Shown: one piece after another, positions 54,251 to 64,000 of the stretch
Numbering within the stretch: the first letter of the stretch is position 1
Layout: every line of letters begins with the position of its first letter
From: Epiperipatus broadwayi
Lineage: Eukaryota > Onychophora > Udeonychophora > Euonychophora > Peripatidae
Reading direction: 5' to 3'
Length of the DNA stretch: 64,000 nucleotides
NCBI GenBank assembly: GCA_028023455.1
Contig: JAQFVV010000030.1
Span: 7,150,501-7,214,500, forward strand
Notes under the pieces: model-generated
What the model saw: the letters and a program-made list of their open reading frames with translations, nothing else
Database searches by the model: none
What the model was told of the DNA's origin: nothing
Program-made: the position numbers and the translations under genes

Positions 54251-55484
54251 TAATAAGCAATAATTAAGTAAATTATCAGAAAAGATTAATTATGTTTCCA
54301 GTGGTAAATTTGAGATTGAAGCAATATTGTAAATAAATTAGATGTGACATTATTATAGTACAAATAGCATTAAAAGGCCCCATAAGATTCTAAAAAATAT
54401 GACGTAAAGGTCATAAGACCAATTGATATGTTTTTCAACTTGTTAGATGTAATATCAGTAATAGATTTTCTATAAAGAAAAGAAAAATACGCCACGACAG
54501 AGTCAAACATAATTTGAGATATAAAAGTAGTTTTAAAGATACTTTAAAAATATGATACATATTGCTTTCATTGAGAACATACCAAAAAAATTATGATTAA
54601 ATTATGAAAGTTTTAGTAGTGTTTTTCTATTTTGAGTTACACCAAAAAGTTGCAGTGATTGCGGGAATGTAAAACATATTGTTGTAAAAACCATTCTCAG
54701 AATATTTCTTGTAAAACAAAAGATGAAATCCAAACTTATATAAGTAAGTATTCCAGTAGAGAGAATCATAAAGTTGTAGGACTTAAACAGTTGTAGTAAG
54801 ATAAACAGAAGATAGTTGCAGAATGGTAGAGCAGATAACTCTCTAGGCCAAAAAAGTATTTCAAAATGTATGGATAAAAGAAACAACACTTTGAATCATC
54901 TTCTTATCTGCTTTCAATGAACTCAAGTCATTTTGATATTAATATGTTCATTTGACATATAAACACAACAAGTTGTATCCTTAGCTTAAACTATGTGAAA
55001 AAAATTATGAGAGACAATCTATATGTAAATAGCTACATACTGAAGCTGACCAGAAATATATTAATTTTACATTTAAAATTCCTGGAAATCTTTTAATATT
55101 TGAGTAGAAAATTATTATTAAATTTATCCATAAAGCAAGTAAGAAAGATATTCCTAAAAGGGCATCCGACAGCAAGATTGTCGAAAGGAGAAACATTTTC
55201 TAGGTTAAACAGTTATTTTAATAAGCTAGCTATTTAAAATAATCATTTCTAATTTTGAATTTATTTTAATCTATCCATTTATTATTATATGACAATGATT
55301 TATAGATGTATATACTAAAGTACTTACTGCTGTAAATATCAATTTGTACTGGAAAATATACCATACATTTTCCAGATGTTTACTTACTGTTGATTATAAG
55401 ATATGAAAGAATGTATTGCAAAATCCTATTGATTATATATTTTTTCATTTTTATATATTATATAAATAACATATTATTAAACCT
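54251..55484. other. Intergenic AT-rich sequence, nothing firm
   Basis: Open stretches on the minus strand (54602-54889, 55005-55196) are hydrophobic low-complexity readings. A short plus-strand cysteine-containing reading near 54669 was considered and rejected as a CAP exon. Confidence 0.5.
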
Positions 55485-55653
55485 TTAAACATCACGTGAT
55501 CACTATTTCCCATACTTGCTCATAACTGTTGTTAAAATAGGCAAAGCTCTCTCTATACAGTAGTGCCACTCAAAGCAAGACAGAGTAATCAATGGATGCC
55601 AGAAGGCTTGTGCATAAAATCCCTATCTCGTTCCTACTCATCCAATATACCCA

Positions 55654-55683
55654 AACTAGTTTCTGGCTTATGGCCTTCGTCAG
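55654..55683 (-). ncRNA. Hammerhead ribozyme core, UU cleavage site (family A)
   Basis: The minus strand has CTGACGA, GGC/GCC stem II, GAAA, CTAG, then TT in place of TC. UU is still within the NUH rule for hammerheads, but slower than UC. Confidence 0.62.
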
Positions 55684-56051
55684 TGAGGAGCCTTGGATAT
55701 GAAAGCACTTCACCTAGATCTTAGGATCTAATGCAACCCTCCAGCAGCCACCTTAAAGCACTAGACTGTATGGAGATAGTTTTGCCTATTTTAACAACAG
55801 TTATGAGCAAGCATGGGAAATAGTGATAATATGATGTTTAAAAGTTTAATACCAATCCTGCCTAATAGGAAGGTAGTGGCTATGGTTATAAAAGCACCAA
55901 AGATGCCAAAATGTATGGGTGCTAAACTGAGTTCAGACCATTATGACTATATAAGCTACTGAGCTTAGATTGAAAATATTTTCAATTTTGTTGGATGGTT
56001 GCATTAGATCCTAAGATCTAGATGCAGCACTCTCAGATCCAAGGCTCCTCA

Positions 56052-56081
56052 TTGACGAAGGCTATAAGCCAAAAACTAGTT
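56052..56081 (+). ncRNA. Degenerate hammerhead module (family A)
   Basis: Reads TTGACGA and AAAAAC at the two core blocks; both are damaged. Confidence 0.6.
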
Positions 56082-56222
56082 TGGGGATATTGGATGAGTA
56101 GGCACTAGATAGGGATTTTATGCACAAGCCTTCTGGTATCCATTGATTACTCGTGTCTTGCTTTGAGTGGCTCTACTGTATGGAGAGAGTTTTGCTTATT
56201 TTAATAATTTATATATTGATAT

Positions 56223-58851
56223 TGTACCGGTATAAATCCACCACGCTTATTCATACACAGTACCCGGGTTCAAACCCAGTCCACGCTTAAGAATACATTC
56301 CCAAAACGCCAACTGAATTCAAACCCAAACCCCGGCATGACCAACCGATGATGACTTTACACCAGCACAGGGTTATCCCTTTTCTAGCTCAGCTCAGAAC
56401 ATAGACTAAATTCTTACAGTTAATGATATATAGATTTATTAGACTATAGATATTGGAACGGTCATTTATGTAACGTATATATTTAAGTTGCCAATACAGA
56501 CAGAAAGTGGCTAAATAAACTTAGAGAGTAATAAGGTGGAGGACACAAAAATTTAGATTAAATAAAGTGTTTAATAAGCAAAATATAAAGCATATAAATA
56601 TAGTGTTAAATAAGACAAATAGAAAGCGGATAAATATAGTGTTCAACATGAAAATACAAAGCATATAAATATAATGTTAACAGTACGGTAAGACTTCCAT
56701 GAATCCTCTTGTATTTGGCTACTAGTCTTTAGTGAACGTTTTATTTAATGAACAAACTCATGCCAATAGCTGTGTGATTGAAGGATTGACGGGTGGTTAA
56801 AAGGATCAGAGTATTAGAGCATTGGAAAAAATATTTATCTAAAGATTTTTGTTTACTTATTTTATTTGAATAGGCTCGAGCCGGAACGTAGACGAACAGT
56901 GGAGGTGGTTTTATATAAATACGACATAAGAGATAGATGTACTGGTGGTTTTATATATATACGACATGGAAGATAGATGAACTGGTGGTTTTATATAATT
57001 ACGACATGGAAGATAGACGAACTGGTGGTTTTATATAAATACGACCTGGAAGATAGATGAACTGGTGGTTGCCTACATTCAAAAGCCCTACAGTAATCAC
57101 TTGCGGTGCATTAACGGAATACCGGGCGGCTTGTACTTTGACAAGGCTTAATGCCCCCAAGTAGTTCCGGGACACTACAACCAGCCGGGATCATTTCGAA
57201 CCCCGGTGATCCAAGAGATTACCGGGAAAGAAAAACTGCTTTCATTCCCCAATGGTAGAATGGCGAGACGCTGACTTCAGCAAAGGGAAGGCATTGCCAC
57301 AGACGTGAAGGACGAATACTTGAAGCGGATTTTTAAAAGGAATTATATAAAACCTGGAATCTATTAGTCTGTTTCTACGCCACAGGCTGAGATCCTTACC
57401 CCAATAAAACGTAGCGGGCTTAAACTGACGGTGACAACAATAATTAGTTAAATTTACTCTGAAACTCTAACCCTTCGGGTTAACAGGCGGTAGCGATAGT
57501 ATCAAATTATGCAATGAATTATTTCTCATATTATACATAACATTAATGAACACTTTGAAACTATTATATATATATTTAAGATTGAAACTTAGATTGTAAT
57601 TTTATAACAACTTAACATAGAATAATAAAGAGGTTTAACATTTACTAACTCGGAATGTGAAAGAATATTTAATTCAGAACATGAAACTACTTTTAAATTA
57701 AATTGATCATTATTACACACTAGTTTACACAGAGTTGGAAATATTACTATTGGCAATGTTTGTTCATGAAATAAGCAACATAAGAAAATATAAATGCATT
57801 CAGTTGAAATATTATTACTATTAATTACAATTTTATAAATGATTTCTAAAGACTAGAGCAGAGGATTAAAAAGAAAAGAAAATTTACTGACAGGTTAAAT
57901 AATAGCATTATAAATGATATAAAAACTTACATATGATTCACTTGATTGATAACATTAAGCACGGAAGAAAATTAAAGTTCGTGTAACAAAGTTCTCTTTT
58001 TCTTCATCCAGCTTGGCTTGTAATGAACGTAGGCGCGCATTTTTGAAAGTTATTTGTAAGGCATAGTAAATTTTGAGATTGGAAGTTGGAAATTCTGAAG
58101 TATATGAAACATGATCAAACAGCGGCACGAGGATCCATATTGGCGGGCAGAGATCAGCTCCTGCACTTAGCCCATCAACATTGCGATTCACTGGTAAACT
58201 TCTTAATAATAATGTTTGAATTATACTCAACTGCTGTGTTGTCTCGAGACTACTTCTCTCAAACACGACCAAAGTTAGAATGCCAGTTTTTCTCTAAAGT
58301 AGCCACTGCTGATCTTTCCGACTTGTTTTTGTTTTAGGCTCCGCCTACTTTCTCTAGCCTCTAGCGATGCAGCTTGACCAACAATCAATTATCTGTTTTT
58401 AGCAATCTTTTAATTTAATATGCCATTTTTAAATCGATACATTAATTACATATAAAAATTCCTTACTAATTTTGACTACAACTTAATTGCTCTGAACATT
58501 TGTGCAATTAGATTTTAATTAAAAACACTGATCAAAGGAATGTGATTTTTGATCAGTATTTTTAAACGACTTTATACAATTTTAAAACTAAAATTTAAAA
58601 CAAATACGCCCGCACTGAAACTTTAAATTAAATGATATAAATTCGCAAACCACGCACACACAAATATTATTTCATGGTTTGCGACATTTATAGACGGAAT
58701 CTTTACATATTGACTGATAACTATAAAATATATAACTAATTTTTATTATAAATTAAAATAGACAAAATCTCACTGCGGGCGAACAGTGGTTTGAATTACC
58801 GTACATAAAAACACCTGAAACGAAGATCGGTTCTCCGATCTGTCTGTTTCA
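56223..58851 (-). repeat. 3' LTR (2629 bp)
   Basis: On the minus strand it starts TGAAACAGACAGATCGG, with a hairpin (GATCGG against CCGATC; TGAAAC against GTTTCA), and ends TACCGGTACA. It contains four 40-bp tandem units at 56905-57064 (GTGGTTTTATATAAATACGA on the plus strand). It also has a GC-rich block (57090-57470) with GGGTTCGAAAT, close to a pol III B-box, and a palindromic GGGTTCAAACCC at 56273. About 20 differences from the other LTR were seen by eye. Confidence 0.93.
56905..57064. repeat. Four 40-bp tandem units in the 3' LTR
   Basis: Each unit runs GTGGTTTTATATAAATACGA, then CATGGAAGATAGATGAACTG, with small variation; a fifth unit is cut to GTGGTT. The same array is at 61984-62143 in the other LTR. 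Confidence 0.9.
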
Positions 58852-59079
58852 TTTCTTGTCACTTTATAAAAAAAAACAACAAAAAAAAATGATTATACAT
58901 AATTTCTGATCAACAGTGTTTCTTTCTCTTTTTTCACATAATTGATTGACCTTGGAGAACAGTCTGGGTGAGGGTTTGAACTTAATATTTACAAAGGTGG
59001 GTATATTACCGTAATTCCTTTTCTCATCATCATGTGCATGTCATAGTGGTCATTTCCCGGGTTATCATTTTGTATATCT

Positions 59080-60156
59080 CTACCTTCTCCCTGGGTCGGG
59101 AGGTATATAAGGGTTATAGGTCTGTCTTTTTAGATCTCTTAGTAAAATAGCACAAGCGGTCACAATATTGTGCTTTGGTATATTATTATATTGTTCATTA
59201 TTAAACGTATCTTGCTTTAAAAGAATTTCTCTAACTTTCTGTGATCTAATGGCATCCATTATAACATTTTCACTTTGGGAGTTGAGAAGTTTTTCTCCAT
59301 TTTTTATGAAACTATTTTTTTTAACATATGTCCATGCTTTAAAACAAAGTTTATTATTTCTGTTTAATGAGTTCAGCTCCTCATCAATTTTGTTCTGATC
59401 ATATTTCATAAACAAATAATTATAGGTTTTATTAAAATGGGCAGCATTGTACACAACTAACGATCTGTCCACTTTCTTCGTTTTCATATCAAGAGGCCAT
59501 TCAGCATCATTTTTAAACTTTAACTTTGATGTCTTCATTAATCCACTTTTCCACAGAACATCTTTATAATTATTATGAAAATATAACTTCTCATTAATTA
59601 TGATTTCAGAAGATTCATCCATAACAGTATGTATTGTTCTATTAATATTTTTCATCATCGATACAGCCACTCCATTAGATGGTACTAAACTGGTGTCATC
59701 ACTTTGAGATGGGCTGGCTTGCATTAGATTTGAAACGACCATTTCCTCAGTAATTACTTCATCTTTAGCTAAATCTGCTAGAGTAAAACTTTGACTCTGA
59801 GTAATTTCTGTCACATCTAATTCTTTACATTTTTGTTGAGTAGAGTTGGCATTTGTATTCACTAATCTAATCTCATGAGGTTCCAACCTTATTTTAGTTG
59901 GTTGAGGTTCTGTGTCCTCTGCTCCACTCCTCGCACTAATAATTTCTTTACCTTCCCTAACTGTTTTAACGTCCGACCCCATATACCATTCTTCAATCTG
60001 TACCATACGCGCCAACATGGCCATCATGATCTTTCTGTCCTCTCTCCCCTCTCTGAGGATCGCGTTAAACTTCGCATCGCGATCGTGCTCCCTCTGTTTG
60101 TTTCCTTCTATTTCTGCCATTTCTGCTTCGTTTTTCCTTAGAAATGTTTTTAGCAT
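59080..60156 (-). CDS. Unassigned 358-residue protein of the LTR element
   Basis: The single substantial ORF of the internal region. Residues 1-60 are charged, Met/Arg/Glu-rich and probably helical or coiled-coil (KNEAEMAEIEGNKQ, DRKIMMAMLARMVQIEEWY). Residues 60-170 are polar and low in structure. Residues 190-358 look globular (EKLYFHNNYKDVLWKSGL, EWPLDMKTKKVDRSL, FKAWTYVKKNSFIKN, KHNIVTACAILLRDLKRQ), ending NPYIPPDPGRR. There is no CCHC zinc knuckle, protease DTG/DSG or FADD/YIDD motif. The frame is open for 46 codons upstream of the ATG without another ATG. It could be a divergent Gag, or a captured gene. Family not recognised. Confidence 0.7.
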   Translation of the reverse strand: MLKTFLRKNEAEMAEIEGNKQREHDRDAKFNAILREGREDRKIMMAMLARMVQIEEWYMGSDVKTVREGKEIISARSGAEDTEPQPTKIRLEPHEIRLVNTNANSTQQKCKELDVTEITQSQSFTLADLAKDEVITEEMVVSNLMQASPSQSDDTSLVPSNGVAVSMMKNINRTIHTVMDESSEIIINEKLYFHNNYKDVLWKSGLMKTSKLKFKNDAEWPLDMKTKKVDRSLVVYNAAHFNKTYNYLFMKYDQNKIDEELNSLNRNNKLCFKAWTYVKKNSFIKNGEKLLNSQSENVIMDAIRSQKVREILLKQDTFNNEQYNNIPKHNIVTACAILLRDLKRQTYNPYIPPDPGRR

Positions 60157-61301
60157 AAGACTTTGATTCGTACAACGCTTTGATTTGTATATATCATAAA
60201 AGGTTACTGATCCCTGCTCCTTGTGCCAAATCCTCCTCCGCTGCTGATACTGTTTGTGTGGCTTACTTCCTTTCTCTCTTTCTTCCTTCGCCTACGTTCA
60301 GTCTGGTTTTTGTTATCTACGTTTTTTTTTCTTTATTTAGGAATATCATATGACATGTCTAAAATCATTACTAAAAATATACAGGGAAAAAAAACTTTCT
60401 TTCACCCAGTTCGCACTGTTCTCCTCAGTCCTATAATACATACATATTCATAATGGGTACATAACATAGTATTTTTTTGTATTTCTGTCAGTAATTCTCT
60501 CTTTTTATATATGCCACCCTACTCTCTTTTAAAACAACACTCGCCACTGCTGTATGGACAAACATGTTTGCTGACAAATTTATTTGATAGGCGCCAGCCA
60601 GCAACATGTGACCAATAGATAATTTAATCTACTGATCCCCAAATATATACTTTTATATGACCTAATAATTTTTGATTTAAGATTTATATATGCAAAAAAA
60701 AATTTAATACTGACTCCGGTAAGGTTTTTTTTTATATTACAACATACATATATATGCACACACGTTTTTATTTTTAAAACACAAGAATAATCCTACTTCT
60801 TTCTTCTTTTTTCAAAAAAATATTTTTCACAACAAACGAAAATATATATATATACGTACACAAATATATATACGCGTACACGTTTTTATTTTTTTAGAAC
60901 TGGACTTAATTCTACTTCTTTATTTTTTTTTTATATGATTTAAACGACAAGAATGGACTCGCAAAAACATTATGGAATACTCATTTATTTTAATTAATTA
61001 CACGCACGAATTGCTTCCGCTCTCTTTTCAAAAAAAAAAAAAATCTTCACTCTGACTTAACAATATTTGAAAAGATTATATACTGAACCTTTGTGTAAGG
61101 GAAAAAAAATTTTATACATTTGTTTTATTACTATAGTTTTCACTTGCGCATTTTAATACGCCAAATACGTATCAATATTATGACTCGACACAAAAAAAAT
61201 TGAATATTTTTATCATTTAACTGTTTCCTTCCGTTCACTCTGCAGGGTGTGGGAGATTTCTTCCATCGAGCACCACGGAGGGCGTCCAAAAATATAATAA
61301 C
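60157..61301 (-). other. Leader of the LTR element, no gene
   Basis: 1.1 kb between the 5' LTR and the ORF. It is rich in poly-T/A runs and TATATACG-type repeats (60840-60870). The candidate primer-binding TGGACGCCCTCC lies at 61288 down to 61277. I could not match it to a given tRNA. Confidence 0.5.
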
Positions 61302-63932
61302 TGTACCGGTATAAATCCACCACGCTTACTCATACACAGTACCCGGGTTCAAACCCAGTCCACGCTTAAGAATAAATTCCCAAAACGCCAACTGAATTCA
61401 AACCCAAACCCCGGCATGACCAACCGATGATGACTTTACACCAGCACAGGGTTATCCCTTTTCTAGCTCAGCTCAGAACATAGACTAAATTCTTACAGTT
61501 AATGATATATAGATTTATTAGACTATAGATATTGGAACGGTCATTTATGTAACGTATATATTTAAGTTGCCAATACAGACAGAAAGTGGCTAAATAAACT
61601 TAGAGAGTAATAAGGTGGAGGACACAAAAATTTAGATTAAATAAAGTGTTTAATAAGCAAAATATAAAGCATATAAATATAGTGTTAAATAAGACAAATA
61701 GAAAGCGGATAAATATAGTGTTCAACATGAAAATACAAAGCATATAAATATAATGTTAACAGTACGGTAAGACTTCCATGAATCCTCTTGTATTTGGCTA
61801 CTAGTCTTTAGTGAACGTTTTATTTAATGAACAAACTCATGCCAATAGCTGTGTGATTGAAGGATTGACGGGTGGTTAAAAGGATCAGAGTATTAGAGCA
61901 TTGGAAAAAATATTTATCTAAAGATTTTTGTTTACTTATTTTATTTGAATAGGCTCGAGCCGGAACGTAGACGAACAGTGGAGGTGGTTTTATATAAATA
62001 CGACATAAGAGATAGATGTACTGGTGGTTTTATATATATACGACATGGAAGATAGATGAACTGGTGGTTTTATATAATTACGACATGGAAGATAGATGAA
62101 CTGGTGGTTTTATATAAATACGACCTGGAAGATAGATGAACTGGTGGTTGCCTGGATTCAAAAGCCCTACAGTAATCACTTGCGGTGCATTAACGGAATA
62201 CCGGGCGGCTTGTACTTTGACAAGGCTTAATGCCCCCAAGTAGTTCCGGGACACTACAACCAGCCGGGATCATTTCGAACCCCGGTGATCCAAGAGATTA
62301 CCGGGAAAGAAAAACTGCTTTCATTCCCCAATGGTAGAATGGCGAGACGCTGACTTCAGCGAAGGGAAGGCATTGCCACAGACGTGAAGGACGAATACTT
62401 GAAGCGGATTTTTAAAAGGAATTATATAAAACCTGGAATCTATTAGTCTGTTTCTACGCCACAGGCTGAGATCCTTACCTCAATAAAACGTAGCGGGCTT
62501 AAACTGACGGTGACAACAATAATTAGTTAAATTTACTCTGAAACTCTAACCCTTCAGGTTAACAGGCGGTAGCGATAGTATCAAATTATGCAATGAATTA
62601 TTTCTCATATTATACATAACATTAATGAACACTTTGAAACTATTATATATATATTTAAGATTGAAACTTAGATTGTAATTTTATAACAACTTAACATAGA
62701 ATAATAAAGAGGTTTAACATTTACTAACTCGGAATGTGAAAGAATATTTAATTCAGAACATGAAACTACTTTTAAATTAAATTGATCATTATTACACACT
62801 AGTTTACACAGAGTTGGAAATATTACTATTGGCAATGTTTGTTCATGAAATAAGCAACATAAGAAAATATAAATGCATTCAGTTGAAATATTATTACTAT
62901 TAATTACAATTTTATAAATGATTTCTAAAGACTAGAGCAGAGGATTAAAAAAGAAAAGAAAATTTACTGACAGGTTAAATAATAGCATTATAAATGATAT
63001 AAAAACTTACATATGATTCACTTGATTGATAACATTAAGCACGGAAGAAAATTAAAGTTCGTGTAACAAAGTTCTCTTTTTCTTCATCCAGCTTGGCTTG
63101 TAACGAACGTAGGCGCGCATTTTTGAAAGTTATTTGTAAGGCATAGTAAATTTTGAGATTGGAAGTTGGAAATTCTGAAGTATATGAAACATGATCAAAC
63201 AGCGGCACGAAGATTCACTTTGGCAGGACAGAGATCAGCTCCTGCACTTAGCCCATCAACATTGCGATTCACTGGTAAACTTCTTAATAATAATGTGTGA
63301 ATTATACTCAACTGCTGTGTTGTCTCGAGACTACCTCTCTCAAACACGACCCAAGTTAGAATGTCAGTTTTTCTCTAAAGTAGCCACTGCTGATCTTTCC
63401 GACTTGTTTTTGTTTTAGGCTCCGCCTACTTTCTCTAGCCTCTAGCGATGCAGCTTGACCAACAATCAATTATCTGTTTTTAGCAATCTTTTAATTTAAT
63501 ATGCCATTTTTAAATCGATACATTAATTACATATAAAAATTCCTTACTAATTTTGACTACAACTTAATTGCTCTGAACATTTGTGCAATTAGATTTTAAT
63601 TAAAAACACTGATCAAAGGAATGTGATTTTTGATCAGTATTTTTAAACGACTTTATACAATTTTAAAACTAAAATTTAAAACAAATACGCCCGCACTGAA
63701 ACTTTAAATTAAATGATATAAATTCGCAAACCACGCACACACAAATATTATTTCATGGTTTGCGACATTTATAGACGGAATCTTTACATATTGACTGATA
63801 ACTATAAAATATATAACTAATTTTTATTATAAATTAAAATAGACAAAATCTCACTGCGGGCGAACAGTGGTTTGAATTACCGTACATAAAAACACCTGAA
63901 ACGAAGATCGGTTCTCCGATCTGTCTGTTTCA
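61302..63932 (-). repeat. 5' LTR (2631 bp)
   Basis: Direct copy of 56223-58851 with single-base changes, several at CpG sites (for example CTTCGGG/CTTCAGG), and a cluster of changes at 63212-63230 (AGATTCACTTTGGCAGGACA against 58133-58152). These shift any reading frame there, so the 76-105-codon open stretches in the two LTRs are unlikely to be genes. Confidence 0.93.
61984..62143. repeat. Four 40-bp tandem units in the 5' LTR
   Basis: Counterpart of 56905-57064 with the same unit number; one unit differs by a single base (GATAGATG against GATAGACG). Confidence 0.9.
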
Positions 63933-64000
63933 ATATTATTATTTCACTTATTAAATTAGTTATCTTAATTAAATTTAGTGATTTCTTGCTCTAGACTTTT

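Larger units (their letters stand above)
55485..56215. mobile_element. Family A inverted dimer
   Basis: The left unit (55485-55765, minus orientation) and right unit (55766-56215, plus orientation) meet head on. The outer ends are TTAAAATAGGCAAAGC and its complement GCTTATTTTAA. The left unit has a ribozyme at 55654 and the right unit a damaged one at 56052. The LTR retrotransposon begins only 8 bp after its right end. Confidence 0.82.
56219..63936 (-). mobile_element. Non-autonomous LTR retrotransposon, 7710 bp, young
   Basis: Two >99% identical LTRs (56223-58851 and 61302-63932) bound a 2450-bp internal region; ATAT is repeated outside (56219-56222, 63933-63936). Orientation is minus: AAAGTGACAAGAAA, purine-rich, precedes the 3' LTR (58865 down to 58852), and a TGGACGCCC candidate primer site lies 13 bp inside the 5' LTR (61288 down). 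The only long ORF is also on the minus strand. No protease, reverse transcriptase, RNase H or integrase is present, so it must be mobilised in trans. Confidence 0.9.

Noticed and set aside
54669-54768. Cysteine-containing plus-strand reading (ECKTYCCKNH) ending at a GTAAGT, as a sixth CAP exon
   Set aside because: The upstream AG (54656) puts a stop in the required phase and the frame does not fit the split codon at 52915. No independent support.
58086-58337. 83-codon (plus) and 105-codon (minus) open frames in the 3' LTR
   Set aside because: The other LTR carries an indel cluster at the same place that changes the frames, so they are not conserved even between sister LTRs.

Overview
This is AT-rich animal (metazoan) nuclear DNA with very large introns and very dense transposable elements. 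No bacterial or organellar features were seen. The mix (an RTE-clade LINE, tRNA-headed SINEs, Merlin and Tigger remnants, hammerhead-ribozyme repeats, and a secreted CAP protein gene with introns of 5-31 kb) suggests a mollusc, and a cephalopod is my best guess. That assignment is inference from repeat content and gene architecture, not from a marker gene.

Host gene. One gene can be reconstructed on the + strand: a secreted cysteine-rich CAP-superfamily (CRISP-like) protein. Five exons lie at 2334-2418, 11574-11716, 16654-16739, 22029-22117 and 52822-52961. Every junction has AG/GT boundaries and compatible codon phase. The first exons (signal peptide and start of the CAP fold) lie upstream of the window. 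Most of 2419-52821 is therefore intron of this gene, and the elements below are intronic insertions. Downstream of about 52.96 kb appears intergenic.

Mobile elements in order: a palindromic hairpin (2.1 kb); a full-length but broken RTE LINE with an 11-bp target-site duplication (TSD) (5583-8868); TA-flanked palindromic MITEs (10.35 and 49.6 kb); two 5'-truncated RTE tails (12.56 and 53.39 kb); an inverted-repeat element (14.8-15.65 kb; short relative at 54.0 kb); tandem duplications and a decayed Merlin DNA transposon with an 8-bp TSD (18190-19330); a 7-kb giant palindrome with TG..CA ends and a CAAG TSD (23647-30689), itself carrying a 2.3-kb insertion; a diverged single relative of its arm (32.7-34.8 kb); tRNA-derived SINEs (32.4 and 50.3 kb); a diverged minisatellite (36.4-37.7 kb); the hammerhead-ribozyme repeat cluster (38.6-42.3 kb) with relatives at 5.5, 13.1, 45.6, 49.5, 51.7, 52.3 and 55.5-56.2 kb; a Tigger/pogo remnant (47.0 kb); and a 7.7-kb non-autonomous LTR retrotransposon (56223-63932) whose only long ORF, on the minus strand, I cannot assign to a family.

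Main discovery. Three repeat families (A, B, C) that look like unrelated inverted repeats share one module, which reads as a type I hammerhead ribozyme with a tiny palindromic stem III. Fourteen copies were found and nine keep every core residue. Family C also has a fully paired stem II. Two insertions (41785-42238 and 40359-41107) have perfect 14- and 13-bp TSDs. The ~453-bp tandem period equals the length of the single-unit insertion. This architecture fits Penelope-like-element pLTRs or metazoan retrozymes, mobilised here without any protein of their own in the window.
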